A DNA stretch of 64,000 bases from DATFMP01 sp035266845 (GCA_035266845.1 DATFMP010000077.1:6951-70950); one strand, 5' to 3'; shown: positions 35,001 through 43,663, counted from the stretch's first letter. The notes: generated by a model from the letters alone, not told the origin. A program made the numbers and translations.

Positions 35001-36647
35001 CTGGAAGATGTCGCCGGCCATGCTCTCCACGGCGAAATCCTCTTCCACCTGGCCGATGCGGATATCCTCCGGCTCCAGCACCACATCGTACTGGGCCGTT
35101 TCCGGGATGGCCCCGCCGGAAACGATCGCCGCGTGGCGCGCATTGCGCCGCCCCCGCAGGCGGTCGTTCACCGCATCGTGGTGCAGGTAGGCGCCGGCGC
35201 GGCCCCGGCCCGTCTTGAAGCCCTTGGCCAGCAGGTCCACCACGGCATCGAACTCGGCCCGCTCCAGCCCGCGGTAGGGCCAAGCTTGGCGCAACAGCCG
35301 GAACAGCTCGGCCCCGCTCCATTCCTCGCAGGCGGTCGCGGCGACGATTTGCTGGGCCAGGATGTCCAGCGGCTTGTCCGGCATGCGGATGCGGTCCAGC
35401 TCGCCCCGCTGCACGGCATCCAGCAGCGCGGCGCAATCCACCAGCTCGTCGCGCGTGAGCGGAAACAGGCGCCCCTTGGGCAGTCCCACCAGGGTGTGCC
35501 CGGAGCGCCCCACGCGCTGCAGGAAGGCCGCGATGGACTTGGTGGCCCCAAGCTGACAGACGAGGTCGATCGTCCCCACGTCAATGCCCAACTCCAGCGA
35601 GGCCGTGGCCACCAGTGCCCGCAGTCGGCCCGCCTTGAGCCGCTGCTCGGCATCCAGGCGCTGCTCGCGGGCCATGCTGCCGTGGTGCGCGGTCACGTTG
35701 CCCTCGCCCAGGCGCTCGCTGAGGTGGCGCGCCACGCGCTCCGCCAGGCGCCGCGTGTTGACGAACACCAGCGTGGTACGGTGCTGCTCGATCAGGTCTG
35801 CCAGCCGCCCATAGACCTCCGTCCACACCTCGCCGGACATCACGGTATCGAGCGGAGACGAGGGCAGCTCGATGGCGATGTCGCGCTTGCGCACGTGGCC
35901 CGTGTCCACGATGGTGCAGGCCGGCGCGGTGGCGGGTGTGCCGCCGGCATCCCCGGCGCCCACCAGGAAGTGCGCCACATCCCCGATAGGTTTCTGGGTG
36001 GCGGAAAGGCCGATGCGCAGCAGGCCCGAGCCACCCCGGCTGCGCACCAGGTGCTCCAGACGCTCCAGGCTGAGGGACAGGTGCGAGCCGCGCTTGTCGC
36101 CCACCAAGGCATGAATCTCGTCCACGATGGCCGTGCGCACCGTGGACAGCAGTTCGCGTCCGCGCTCGCTGGTGAGCAGGATGAAGAACGACTCGGGCGT
36201 CGTAACCAGGATGTGCGGCGGATGCTTGAGCATCGCGGCGCGCTCGCTGGCTGGGGTATCCCCCGTGCGCAGCAGCACGCGAATCTCGGGACGCGGCAAG
36301 CCCTCGGCCGCCAGCGCCTCGCGGATGCCCTCCAGTGGCTCCTGCAGATTCTTCTGGATATCCGCGCTAAGCGCCTTGAGCGGGGAGACGTAGAGCACCC
36401 GCGTGGCCGTCTCCAACCGCCCGGCCAGCGCGTCCTGGGTCAGCTCGTCGATGGCCGCGAGGAAGGCCGCCAGCGTCTTGCCGGAGCCGGTGGGCGCGGC
36501 GATCAGCGTGTGCCGGCGGGCGCGGATGGCTGGCCAGCCCTGCTGCTGGGGCTCCGTGGGGTCACCGTAGCGCTGCCGGAACCAGCGTGCGACCGCGGGG
36601 TGAAACAACGCCAGTGCGTCCGGAGCGGGTGCTTGCGAGGCGTCCAT
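32046..36647 (-). CDS. lhr: Lhr-type DEAD/DEAH helicase, full-length form
   Basis: A 1533-residue superfamily-2 helicase. Walker A is APTGSGKT at residues 51-58, motif II VDEIHALVG (DEIH), motif III LSATQKP, and motif VI FLQRVGRSGH. RecA1, RecA2, winged-helix and beta-barrel parts make up the Lhr-core (about the first 880 residues). The remaining ~650 residues are the long Lhr C-terminal region with tandem winged helices, as in E. coli Lhr (1538 residues). Lhr translocates 3'-5' on single-stranded DNA and is tied to DNA repair. The ATG at 36647 starts the conserved protein; the frame remains open upstream to 36746. No nuclease gene is adjacent. Confidence 0.94.
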   Translation of the reverse strand: MDASQAPAPDALALFHPAVARWFRQRYGDPTEPQQQGWPAIRARRHTLIAAPTGSGKTLAAFLAAIDELTQDALAGRLETATRVLYVSPLKALSADIQKNLQEPLEGIREALAAEGLPRPEIRVLLRTGDTPASERAAMLKHPPHILVTTPESFFILLTSERGRELLSTVRTAIVDEIHALVGDKRGSHLSLSLERLEHLVRSRGGSGLLRIGLSATQKPIGDVAHFLVGAGDAGGTPATAPACTIVDTGHVRKRDIAIELPSSPLDTVMSGEVWTEVYGRLADLIEQHRTTLVFVNTRRLAERVARHLSERLGEGNVTAHHGSMAREQRLDAEQRLKAGRLRALVATASLELGIDVGTIDLVCQLGATKSIAAFLQRVGRSGHTLVGLPKGRLFPLTRDELVDCAALLDAVQRGELDRIRMPDKPLDILAQQIVAATACEEWSGAELFRLLRQAWPYRGLERAEFDAVVDLLAKGFKTGRGRAGAYLHHDAVNDRLRGRRNARHAAIVSGGAIPETAQYDVVLEPEDIRIGQVEEDFAVESMAGDIFQLGNSSWRIVRVEPGRVRVEDAQGQPPNIPFWLGEAPGRTDELSAAASRIREQVAERLGPPPPEGEAPPARPVPLLGSGVQQALGLPGEGDGAGADGSTPAVPVAHFVHEDDPAVRWLVETVGLEPGAALQLAEYLAAGRAALGALPTQHTIIAERFFDEGGGMQLVIHSPFGSRLNRAWGLALRKRFCRTFNFELQAAAIEDAIVLSLGPTHSFPLADVFRYLHSASARQVLTQALLDAPLFTVRWRHNANRALAVLRRIGGRKVPAPLQRMRSDDLLALVFPDQQACLENIVGDREIPDHPLVHQTLRDCLEEAMDVEGLERLLRAMEAGELELIARDLAEPSPLAQAILNAKPYAFLDDAPLEERRTQAVQSRRWLNPETAANLAALDPDAIARVRAEAWPVVGSADELHDALMLLGALAEDEGLAGAVGDDVAADGGPAQTGWPLLLAQLGQEGRAAVLTPATAQRGRFWVAAEWLPALRALYPGAHLEPAIEPPAAVARDWTPEEAAVELLRARLEASGPVTAQALAALLHLTPRQVDAALLALEGEGFVLRGRFTPGCAEEEWCERGLLARIHRYTLNRLRREIEPVSPADFMRFLFAWQRVEPRTRADGLDGLAGVIELLEGFQAPASAWESELLAVRVGSYDREWLDRLCSMGRVAWARLSPPTTGAGAESRVRRGGPVASTPVALLARRNLALWQQLYGEPGEPAEPRLSGQAAAVRDCLAARGALFFSELVDGTGLLPTQLEAALGELVAQGLVTADSFAGLRALLKPARKRAPVQGRRAGLAAFSTEGAGRWSLVHTPGTAAEEPRTAEAVEAFAWVLLRRYGVVVRRLLEREGQAPHWRDLLRVYRRLEARGEIRGGRFVNGMAGEQYALPEAVGSLREVRRQGHTGALVSLSAADPLNLMGILTPGRRVAALAGNRVLYRDGVPVATQEGGLVQFLAEVPASEQWLLRNALVGQPVGGQAALYAPPAFRKPG

Positions 36648-36824
36648 GGCTTCTCGGCGTCTGCTCAACGCGCATGCGCGGGGGGCCGGGAAACTGCCGC
36701 GGGCCTCCCTGGCCGCGTCGCCCTCCCAGAACCACCAACCTGCCATGCCCGCTGGGGAAACGCCAGAGCCAACGGAATTTTGTTTGCCTGACCAGGTAGA
36801 GCGCCCACTCGGGCAGACCAGCCA

Positions 36825-37586
36825 CTACATCACGGACTGCAGCCGAGCCAGGATGTCGTCAATGCGCTCCGGCGTGCTGAATACGAGCGGCATTCGTACG
36901 CGATAGCCCTCCGCCCGCACCACTTCGCCCAGGTCGAACGCGCTGCCGTCCACGTAGCGCTCGGTGAAGCCCTGGGCGCGCGTCATGGGCAGTGCCGCCG
37001 CGAGGTCCCACAGGTGGATACGCCCGCAGATCATCGCCTCCGCGCGGCCCATCGCCAGCGACACCAAGTGGTACAGGGCGCTGCCGAACACGCGCAGCTT
37101 GACGTGCCGTAGCGGTGCGAAGGACTGCAGCCAGCGGTGCAGCGAGGAATCGATCAGGTAATTGTGTGTGTCCTGCACGTCGGGTTCGCGTAGGGGCGCA
37201 ACTGGCCGACCGTTGAACGCAAACTGCACGCCGTCGAAGGTGTAGGTCTCATCCAGGGCGGGGAAGCGCAGATAGCCCTGCCGCGCCTGGTCCCCCTCCA
37301 GCAGGCCGATGCCGAGGCCCCACACGGGATAGCCCCGGGCGAACGACGCCGTGCCGTCCAGGGGATCCACCACCCATTTCCAACGCGCCTGCGGCAGGAA
37401 GGCCTGCGCCTCCTCCTCGGAGATCACCCCGAAGTCCGGCGTGTGGGCCTGGAGCGCCTCGACCACGAGCCGCGAGGTGTCGCGGTCCACCGCCGTGACA
37501 GTCGTTCCATCTGCCTTGGTCTCGGCTTGGATGCGGCGGAACGCACCCAACGACGCGGCGTCATAGCGCCGGAACAACTCCGCCAT
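36825..37586 (-). CDS. Inositol monophosphatase family phosphatase
   Basis: A 253-residue Mg-dependent, Li-sensitive-type phosphatase. Metal-binding motifs are visible: VISEEEA (E57/E58), WVVDPLDGTASF (D74, D77 and the G-T-A/S signature) and the C-terminal HLWDLAAALPM (W-D). T-AVDRDTS near 31-38 supplies the early aspartate. The family acts on inositol phosphate, histidinol phosphate, PAP or fructose bisphosphate; which one is not evident. The ATG at 37586 is chosen at the start of the conserved fold. The frame continues to 37670, so the N-terminus is uncertain. It is about 180 bases upstream of lhr on the same strand. Confidence 0.87.
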   Translation of the reverse strand: MAELFRRYDAASLGAFRRIQAETKADGTTVTAVDRDTSRLVVEALQAHTPDFGVISEEEAQAFLPQARWKWVVDPLDGTASFARGYPVWGLGIGLLEGDQARQGYLRFPALDETYTFDGVQFAFNGRPVAPLREPDVQDTHNYLIDSSLHRWLQSFAPLRHVKLRVFGSALYHLVSLAMGRAEAMICGRIHLWDLAAALPMTRAQGFTERYVDGSAFDLGEVVRAEGYRVRMPLVFSTPERIDDILARLQSVM

Positions 37587-37703
37587 CAAGGCATCGTGGG
37601 GGGAAGACAAGGCGGCTCGGCTGCAGGCGGGAGCGGAGGATCGGCGGGGCATGGCCGGACGGGGCGCCACAGCGCCCCGTCCCCACTGGATAACGGCAGG
37701 AAT

Positions 37704-39503
37704 CTAGCGATTGCCGCGATACGCCTTTGGATACTCCGGATAGCGGTAGGTCGGCGTCGCGGGAATGCGGAACTTCTGCTTGGGATAGATCAGGTCCGGG
37801 TTCCTGATCTGATCCTTGTTCTCCATGAAGATGCTCGGCCAGTTGAGCGGGTCCGCATACTCCTTCTGGCTGATGAACCACAGCGTATCGCCGCGGCGCA
37901 CTGTATGCGTGCCCTTGATGGCCACGGGCGCAGGTGCCGTGCCGGGCCCCTGGGCCGTTGCCGCCGTCCCCGGCGCACCGGCGGCACCTGGCTGCGTGCC
38001 CGCTTGGCCGGCGGCACCCGGCTGGCCCGCCTGTCCGGCCGTACCCATCTGGCCTGCCGCGCCCGGCTGGCCGGGCTGACCTTGCTGCTGGGTCCCATAC
38101 TCGGAGGGCACCTGGGTCGTGCCCGCACCGCCCGCCGTGGTCGTTTCCTGCGGGCCACTCCGCGAGACGAGGAACCAGATCAGCGCCCCCAGGATAATCA
38201 GCGCCAGAATCGCCGCGGCGATGATGGGAGCAGGATTCGGCTGGCGCCGTACCGTGCGGCGGGTGGCCGCGCCACCAGCGCCGGCACCTGCGCCCGCGGC
38301 ACCTGCCGCGGCCGCTTCCTCTTCGGTGCGCAGGGTTGGGCCACCGCCCTCACCCGCACCGGCTCCAACTGCTCGCGGCGCGCCGGCTGCCGCAGCCGCG
38401 CCCGCCGCGCCAGGGGCCTCGCCTGCACGAGTCGCCGTGGCCGTACTTGTGCCGCCACCCGTGCCTGCACCGGGCCGTGCCCTCACGGTGGCACCACCGG
38501 TGGCGCCCTGCGGCGGACCGCCCCGGCCCGCCAGTTGGCGCGCCGCGAGCACGGAAGCCGCCCGCGAGCCGCCCGCTTCAGGCGTAGCGCCAGGGTGGCC
38601 AGTCACCTCATCACGCCGGCGATCGGCGACGGAGCGCGCGCTCTCCCGCGCCCCCGCACCTGGGCCCCGGGTGGCCAGAATCTCTTCCGTGCGGCTGACG
38701 CCCGCCCCACGGCCGCGGGTGACATCGGCTTGCCGGCCGCCCACCCCACCAGCCCCTCGCGATTGGCGAATCGCTTCCATGCGGCCGAGACCGCTGCCAA
38801 TCGGCGCCGCGCCCGCCTCGGCGCGCGTACCGGGCACCGTGCCGGCTTGGTCCCGGGCCCGATCGCGCATGGCCGCCACGCGGTCGCGCACGTGCTCGGT
38901 GACCTCGGTGGCGAGGTTCTGCATGCGGCTGGCCTCATCGAAGGCCTCGGAGCGGGCCCGGGCCTGTCCCGCGGCGGCCGAGGCCGCCCGCGCGCCCAGA
39001 ATGGTGGCCACGGCTTCGCTGCCCACGGGGCCCTCGCCGGCGCCACCGTGCTCGGCAAGGTAGTCGATGACCCGCGCCTCGAGCATGATCCGGTTCTGGG
39101 CCAAGTGCGTCACATTCGTGATGCGGAAGGCATCGTAGAGGGCCAGATCCTGTCCCGGCGTGAGCCCATCCAGGACATGCACGGGCGCTTCCGGCAGTTC
39201 GCCGATGTGCTTGGTCTGGTCCGCCTCGCGGATGTGGAAGTTCAACTGACGTTGCCGCCCGGCCTCGGCCACGGTCTGCCCAAGCACGTCGCCGCCCTCC
39301 AGCACCGTTTCCTGCACGCCCAGCGCATCCACGAAGGGCCCCATCTGAGCCAGATCCTTCACCGTGGCGACGTTGAAGTAGCGCTGAAGCAGGTCGCTCT
39401 GGATATCCCCCACCCCTTGGAAGCAGGTCACGGGGGATTCGAGCAACTGGGCTACGGTGTAGTCTCTGTACTCGTCCCGGACTTCATATTCCAGCGCTGC
39501 CAT
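37704..39503 (-). CDS. Single-pass membrane protein with duplicated N-terminal repeats and C-terminal LysM
   Basis: A 599-residue mosaic. Residues 20-53 and 103-136 are a diverged duplication (LLESPVTCFQGVGD... and LPEAPVHVLDGLTP..., both ending in a V-x-x-LAQ helix), resembling helix-hairpin-helix or DUF4332-like modules. Residues ~160-420 are Ala/Gly/Arg-rich and probably disordered. One membrane helix spans 426-447 after the basic TRRTVRRQPN, predicting N-in/C-out. A Gly/Gln/Pro/Ala-rich linker (450-525) leads to a LysM domain (533-580, HTVRRGDTLWFISQKEYADP) that should bind peptidoglycan. It would tether a cytoplasmic repeat region to the cell wall. I do not recognise the whole architecture. 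Confidence 0.75.
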   Translation of the reverse strand: MAALEYEVRDEYRDYTVAQLLESPVTCFQGVGDIQSDLLQRYFNVATVKDLAQMGPFVDALGVQETVLEGGDVLGQTVAEAGRQRQLNFHIREADQTKHIGELPEAPVHVLDGLTPGQDLALYDAFRITNVTHLAQNRIMLEARVIDYLAEHGGAGEGPVGSEAVATILGARAASAAAGQARARSEAFDEASRMQNLATEVTEHVRDRVAAMRDRARDQAGTVPGTRAEAGAAPIGSGLGRMEAIRQSRGAGGVGGRQADVTRGRGAGVSRTEEILATRGPGAGARESARSVADRRRDEVTGHPGATPEAGGSRAASVLAARQLAGRGGPPQGATGGATVRARPGAGTGGGTSTATATRAGEAPGAAGAAAAAGAPRAVGAGAGEGGGPTLRTEEEAAAAGAAGAGAGAGGAATRRTVRRQPNPAPIIAAAILALIILGALIWFLVSRSGPQETTTAGGAGTTQVPSEYGTQQQGQPGQPGAAGQMGTAGQAGQPGAAGQAGTQPGAAGAPGTAATAQGPGTAPAPVAIKGTHTVRRGDTLWFISQKEYADPLNWPSIFMENKDQIRNPDLIYPKQKFRIPATPTYRYPEYPKAYRGNR

Positions 39504-39749
39504 GAGTTCTTCTCCCAGTCATCAAGGGCCACGAGCGCCTGCACCGGTCGCCGCGGACGGCTGTACCGACGCGCCAGTTGCGTGACCTGCCTCCTCTTGT
39601 GGCATGCGGACGCACGCGCCCCATGCCCGAGCCGTTCCCCCTCGTGCCATTCTTAACATCGTGCGACTGGGCCGCTTGATGCCGGCCGAGTCGCATCCCA
39701 TGCCCGCCGGCTTGTGCGCCGCGGAGTGAGATTCCTTCCTGATATGAAG

Positions 39750-39778
39750 GATTTAGCCTGTTTGCGGGGCCGATGCAA
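39750..39778 (-). promoter_or_regulatory. Possible sigma-70 promoter for the LysM-protein gene
   Basis: On the minus strand TTGCAT (39778-39773) and TAAATC (39755-39750) are spaced by 17 bases in a locally AT-richer segment, about 250 bases upstream of the ATG at 39503. The match to consensus is moderate. Confidence 0.35.
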
Positions 39779-39862
39779 TAAAAGAGTCAGATTTTTTCCG
39801 CGCGCTTGGGGTAACGCCTGGGCCAAAGCGCCCGGCCGCTGGGCATCCCCAGCCCTCTGACC

Positions 39863-39887
39863 GGCGCGCCATTCGGGTGGGCGCGCC
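39863..39887 (-). terminator. Terminator-like hairpin after glutathione synthetase
   Basis: The 8-base word GGCGCGCC occurs at 39863-39870 and 39880-39887 and, being self-complementary, forms a perfect 8-base stem with a 9-base loop. It lies about 30 bases after the stop at 39916 on the minus strand. No T-run follows. Confidence 0.45.
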
Positions 39888-39915
39888 CCCCTCATCCGCC
39901 ACATCGAGAAGTCCT

Positions 39916-41313
39916 TCAGGCGGGCGCATCTGGTGTCAGCAGGAGGCTGTCGAGGTACCCGAAGCCGGCGGAGACCCCCCCTTCGGTGACATCGTGGCCC
40001 TTGGTGCGCACCAGGTAGCCCGCATCGGTATTGAGCAACTCGCGCTCGCCATCCGCCAAGTACACGCCGAAACGCCCGATCTCGCTCACGCCTTCCACGG
40101 TCTGGGGCTGGCGCTCGCGCACCAACACGGCCACATGACGGGCGGGCCTGATGCGCTCCATCAGCACGTAGGCGGGGCGCTCCTCGGGGGGTAAAGTATT
40201 CAGCCTGGCCACGAGTTCCGCGTCAAAGGCATTGTGCCCTCCGCCTTCGCGCTGGGGTTTGAGTACGAACTCCGTGGGCCGGGCGCGCGCGAGTTCCCAT
40301 GCCGGCAGGTCGCCCTGTGGCGTGCGGACCGGCTGCTCCAGCGCATACTGCGCGGCGAAGCAGCCCGGCACGGCCTGTGCCTCGGAGGACGCAAGGAAAC
40401 GACCCAGCACGGCCGGGTCGGTCAACACCTGCTGCACCTTCTTGGCGCCGGCGAGCTGCGTGTGCAGATCCGGCACGCTGATCGCCGAGGACGCCTCGAT
40501 TAGTGCTCGGGCGCGAAAGGCGTCCTCACTGGGGAAATCCTCCGGGCCATAGGCGGCACGGAAATAGGCGATGGCCATCACCTCGCCGTCCACAACCAAG
40601 TGTCCCTCGCGCAGACGGCCGCTGCGCGCAATGGCCTCCAGCGGGAGGCGACGCGTGATGAGTCCCCGCCCGCGCAGGGCTGCCTCCAGCAGGCGCTGAT
40701 CGAACACGTTGGCCTCCCCGGGCTGCACGATCATCAGCACGCGCGCATCCGGGTGCCCATAGGCCTTCCAGGCCTGAGCGAAGCCATCCGCGATGGCGGG
40801 CAGGGGATCGTTCGGCACCACCCGCGCCTCCAGTGGCGTGCCGAGCAGCAGGTAGCGGTGCAGCCGCGCCACCAGCGGCGAAAGGCCGGGGTAGCTCGCG
40901 GAGATCGTGTTCAGCTCTACCTGCCGCAGCGCGGGCTTCACCTCCGGCGTGGGCTGGTGCACGAAGTAGTCGCTGCGCGTGACGGCCAGGAATAGCGAGC
41001 GCTGACCGCGGCCTTCGCGTGCCATAGCCAGCAGCCGCGCCGTGAAGGGGTCCACGCGCGCCGCCGAGGCTAGGGCCTCTTCCAGGAACGCCACATCCCG
41101 AGCTACGGCATGGACCAGCCGGCCAAACGGCGCCGTAAGCGCCACCATCTGTGCGTGCAGCGCGGACGGCAGCGGACTGGGGGTCAGCGCAAAGGGGGCG
41201 TGGGCGAGCGTGCCTTGCGGAGTGTACTTGAGCAGCCCCTGCAGCAGGGCGTAATCAACCGCTTCGTCAAGGCGGTCCGCCAGGGCGGCCAGTACGTCGC
41301 GGTCAGTTGACAC
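39916..41313 (-). CDS. Eukaryotic-type glutathione synthetase
   Basis: A 465-residue ATP-grasp enzyme ligating gamma-glutamylcysteine and glycine. It matches the eukaryotic GSS family, not the ~315-residue bacterial GshB. Features are QVELNTISASYPGLS (residues 131-145, substrate and Mg region), the glycine-rich FVLKPQREGGGHN (349-361) and RFGVYLADGERELLNTDAG with RTKGHDVTEGGVSAGFG near the C-terminus. Start appears to be GTG at 41313; it overlaps the HD-GYP stop by 11 bases in another frame, so the two are likely translationally linked. No gamma-glutamylcysteine ligase gene is in the window. Confidence 0.92.
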   Translation of the reverse strand: MSTDRDVLAALADRLDEAVDYALLQGLLKYTPQGTLAHAPFALTPSPLPSALHAQMVALTAPFGRLVHAVARDVAFLEEALASAARVDPFTARLLAMAREGRGQRSLFLAVTRSDYFVHQPTPEVKPALRQVELNTISASYPGLSPLVARLHRYLLLGTPLEARVVPNDPLPAIADGFAQAWKAYGHPDARVLMIVQPGEANVFDQRLLEAALRGRGLITRRLPLEAIARSGRLREGHLVVDGEVMAIAYFRAAYGPEDFPSEDAFRARALIEASSAISVPDLHTQLAGAKKVQQVLTDPAVLGRFLASSEAQAVPGCFAAQYALEQPVRTPQGDLPAWELARARPTEFVLKPQREGGGHNAFDAELVARLNTLPPEERPAYVLMERIRPARHVAVLVRERQPQTVEGVSEIGRFGVYLADGERELLNTDAGYLVRTKGHDVTEGGVSAGFGYLDSLLLTPDAPA

Positions 41314-42706
41314 GGATGGATTGGAAGATCCGGTAGGCTTGGTCTTCGGACTCGCTGTAGTGGTCGTAGTGGTCCACCACCTCAGTGACCGTGATGTCCG
41401 GCTCCAGCATCAGGTCGAGCAGCGTGTGTGCAGAGAGCAGCTCACCGTTCGCGTTCTCCACAATGGCCACGATCGGGCGCTCGGGGTGCTCGTCCGGCCC
41501 CACGGACATGACGAAGCCCAGGTCACCCGTGGAGAGCTTGAGCAGCGATCCCACGGGGTAGCGCCCCATGCTCTTGATGAAGTAGCCGAGCATGCGCTCG
41601 TCGAACTCGGAGCCCTGCAGGCTCAACAGGTATTCGATCGCCTTGCCGGGCACCCAGTTCTTCTTATAGCGCCGCTTGCCGATCAGCGCCTGGTAGACGT
41701 CCGTGATCGCCGCCAGCCGCGTGAGGGGCAGGATCTGCGCGTAATCCACGTCCGGATAGCTGTTCAACAACGTGTTGTCCCGCTTCACGTGGTGGAAGGC
41801 GGCCACGTTGATGGTGGGCTCCGGCATGCCCATCTCGCTCAGGATGCGCGCCCCATACGTCGTATGGTTGCGCATGATGGTCATCTCTTTGCTGTCCGGC
41901 GCATAGCGCTCGGTGCTCTCCAGAATATCCTTGGGCACCTCGCTCTTGCCGATATCGTGCATGAAGCCCGAGACGAGGGCGAAGCGGCTGTTGGCCTCCG
42001 TGGTCTTCTTTCCCGTGCGCTGGAGAATGTCAACGTAGCATTCCTGCAGAATGACGGACATATCCGTGCAGTGCGCGTAGGTCTGGTCGCTGCTGCGCAG
42101 CCCCGCGATGGCCTTCATGGCCGGTGACGAGCCCTGTTTGAGGATGTCGTCCACCACGGCCTCCACGCCCTTGGACGAGAACTTGCCCACGCGGCCGTTG
42201 TCCAGCATCTCCTCGACCAGGTTGGAGGCCTTGTCGCGACTCTCGTTGGCCGAACTGACCGTCTCGATGAACTTGCGGATCTCCTCTCGCTTGACCGTGT
42301 GGCGCTTGCGGGCCTTCTCGGAGCCCACGGCGATGGACTCCTCCACAACGTCCTTGGTGGGTGTCCGCACGGCGGGGGAGCCGGAATCGTGCACCACCTT
42401 GAACTCGAGCAGGCCGTGCTGCTCCAGGAAGTGCGCCGAGCCGGACTCCACCTTTGACGACTTCAGCGTGGACGGGATGTTGATGATGCTCTGCAGGGGG
42501 TCGAAGGGACTCAGCTCCTCCACGGGCGCCGTTCGCGTGCCGTCCTCGCCCACCAGCACCGCCGTAGCGCCCTTGAACGTGGACTTGAGGAACTTGACGT
42601 GCTCCTCATCCAGCGACGCGTAATCGAACGACAGTTCGGTGATCTCTTCGATCGTCATGCCCGGCTGCAGTTCGGTGACTCGGACCTTGCGTGAGGACTG
42701 GGCCAT
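41303..42706 (-). CDS. HD-GYP-type phosphodiesterase (degenerate GYP)
   Basis: A 467-residue protein. An N-terminal DUF3391-like section (MAQSSRKVRVTELQPGMTIE) is followed by a linker and an HD domain with FMHDIGKSEVP, the RNHTTYGARIL second-metal segment, FHHVKRD and LAAITDVYQALIGKRRYKK. These are the HD-GYP pattern. The GYP motif itself is altered, with LLNSYPD in place of GxGYP. HD-GYP enzymes hydrolyse cyclic-di-GMP to pGpG/GMP; metal ligands look intact, but the changed motif makes activity uncertain. A C-terminal ~100 residues (PVGSLLKLSTGDLGFVMSV) forms the usual beta-rich extension. The ATG at 42706 begins the conserved N-terminus. Confidence 0.87.
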   Translation of the reverse strand: MAQSSRKVRVTELQPGMTIEEITELSFDYASLDEEHVKFLKSTFKGATAVLVGEDGTRTAPVEELSPFDPLQSIINIPSTLKSSKVESGSAHFLEQHGLLEFKVVHDSGSPAVRTPTKDVVEESIAVGSEKARKRHTVKREEIRKFIETVSSANESRDKASNLVEEMLDNGRVGKFSSKGVEAVVDDILKQGSSPAMKAIAGLRSSDQTYAHCTDMSVILQECYVDILQRTGKKTTEANSRFALVSGFMHDIGKSEVPKDILESTERYAPDSKEMTIMRNHTTYGARILSEMGMPEPTINVAAFHHVKRDNTLLNSYPDVDYAQILPLTRLAAITDVYQALIGKRRYKKNWVPGKAIEYLLSLQGSEFDERMLGYFIKSMGRYPVGSLLKLSTGDLGFVMSVGPDEHPERPIVAIVENANGELLSAHTLLDLMLEPDITVTEVVDHYDHYSESEDQAYRIFQSIRVN

Positions 42707-42979
42707 CTCGTCTCGAATGGTGAACGCACCTCGTGGCGGCACAGCGAGACAGGCCGCCGGGGTGCGGAGGAGCAGGCGACCCCACGGCAGCGGCGCGCGC
42801 GCCGCAGGCTCCGTGCGAACCGTGTCTATCTAGTTAGCATCCGGCTTCGGCCCGTGCAATCGCCGGGCAGGCCTGCCTGGGGTCCCCGCCAGACGCCGAT
42901 GGAGAGCGCACGAACTATGGAAGGGCGCCGCCCAGCCCGCCCCAGCGTCCGCGCCGGGGCGCGAGACGCTGCGGTCCCA

Positions 42980-43663
42980 TCACGTGGAAAGCAGCGGAGC
43001 GATCTCGTCCAATCGATGGATTTCGTGGTCCGGCGTCACCCCCAACTGTTCCTGGTAGCGGCCGAAGCGGTTGATCCAGAACACATGGAACCCGAAGGCC
43101 TTGGCCCCCACGGCATCCCAACTGTTAGAGGACACGAAACCGATGGACTCCCTGGGCACGCCCAGCTTCTCAACCGCCAGTTCGTACACTTGCGGCGACG
43201 GCTTGAAGACGCTCAACTCGTGCACGCTCAGGACATGCTTGAGATAAGGCGTGAAGCCGTTGTGCTGGGTCACCTTGAGCAGCATCTCCGGGCTGCCATT
43301 GGAGAGAATGGCCAGCGGGATACGTTGCGAGAGCGCCTGCAACGCCCCGGGCACCTCAGCGTATGGCGTAAGTTGCAGATAGTTCTCCATCAACTCGCGG
43401 AAGGCCTCCTCGGTCGGCTCCAGCTTGAGCGATCCACAAGCGAAGCGCAGACCGGCGGCAGTGAGCTGCCAAAAGTCCTGATAGCGGCCCATCAGCGAGC
43501 TCAGCCACGTGTATTCGAGCTGCTTCTGGCGCCAGATATCGCTGATGGCGACGCCATGGCCGGGGAAGTGCTTGTCGCACAAGGCCGTGACGGAGGCAAC
43601 GTCGTAAAGGGTGCCGTAGGCGTCGAACACCAGGGCTTGCAGCTGCGGCGGGGATGCGCTCAT
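42980..43663 (-). CDS. Haloacid dehalogenase type II (L-2-haloacid dehalogenase family)
   Basis: A 227-residue HAD hydrolase. The nucleophile is D14 in LVFDAYGTLYD. Other type II hallmarks are LAILSNGSPEML (Ser-Asn), VFKPSPQVYELA (Lys) and FVSSNSWDAVGAKAFGFHVFWINR (the SSNxWD signature). The family hydrolyses L-2-haloacids with inversion; many genomic members are annotated so without proven substrate. The ATG at 43663 starts the fold; upstream frame to 43762 is not conserved in character. It lies about 50 bases downstream of the spermidine-synthase-like gene on the same strand. Confidence 0.9.
   Translation of the reverse strand: MSASPPQLQALVFDAYGTLYDVASVTALCDKHFPGHGVAISDIWRQKQLEYTWLSSLMGRYQDFWQLTAAGLRFACGSLKLEPTEEAFRELMENYLQLTPYAEVPGALQALSQRIPLAILSNGSPEMLLKVTQHNGFTPYLKHVLSVHELSVFKPSPQVYELAVEKLGVPRESIGFVSSNSWDAVGAKAFGFHVFWINRFGRYQEQLGVTPDHEIHRLDEIAPLLST

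Larger units (their letters stand above)
39504..39915. other. Intergenic region, no gene seen
   Basis: About 410 bases between the start of the LysM protein and the stop of glutathione synthetase, both minus-strand. It contains a possible promoter and a terminator-like hairpin, listed separately. A short AT-richer stretch lies near 39730-39805. No reading frame has coding character. Confidence 0.6.

Noticed and set aside
34935..36791. A 618-codon open frame on the plus strand opposite lhr
   Set aside because: Its peptide has no domain and mirrors the codon bias of lhr, which has full helicase motifs.
38119..39063. A 314-codon plus-strand frame opposite the LysM protein
   Set aside because: Pro/Ala/Arg low-complexity shadow of the repetitive coding strand.
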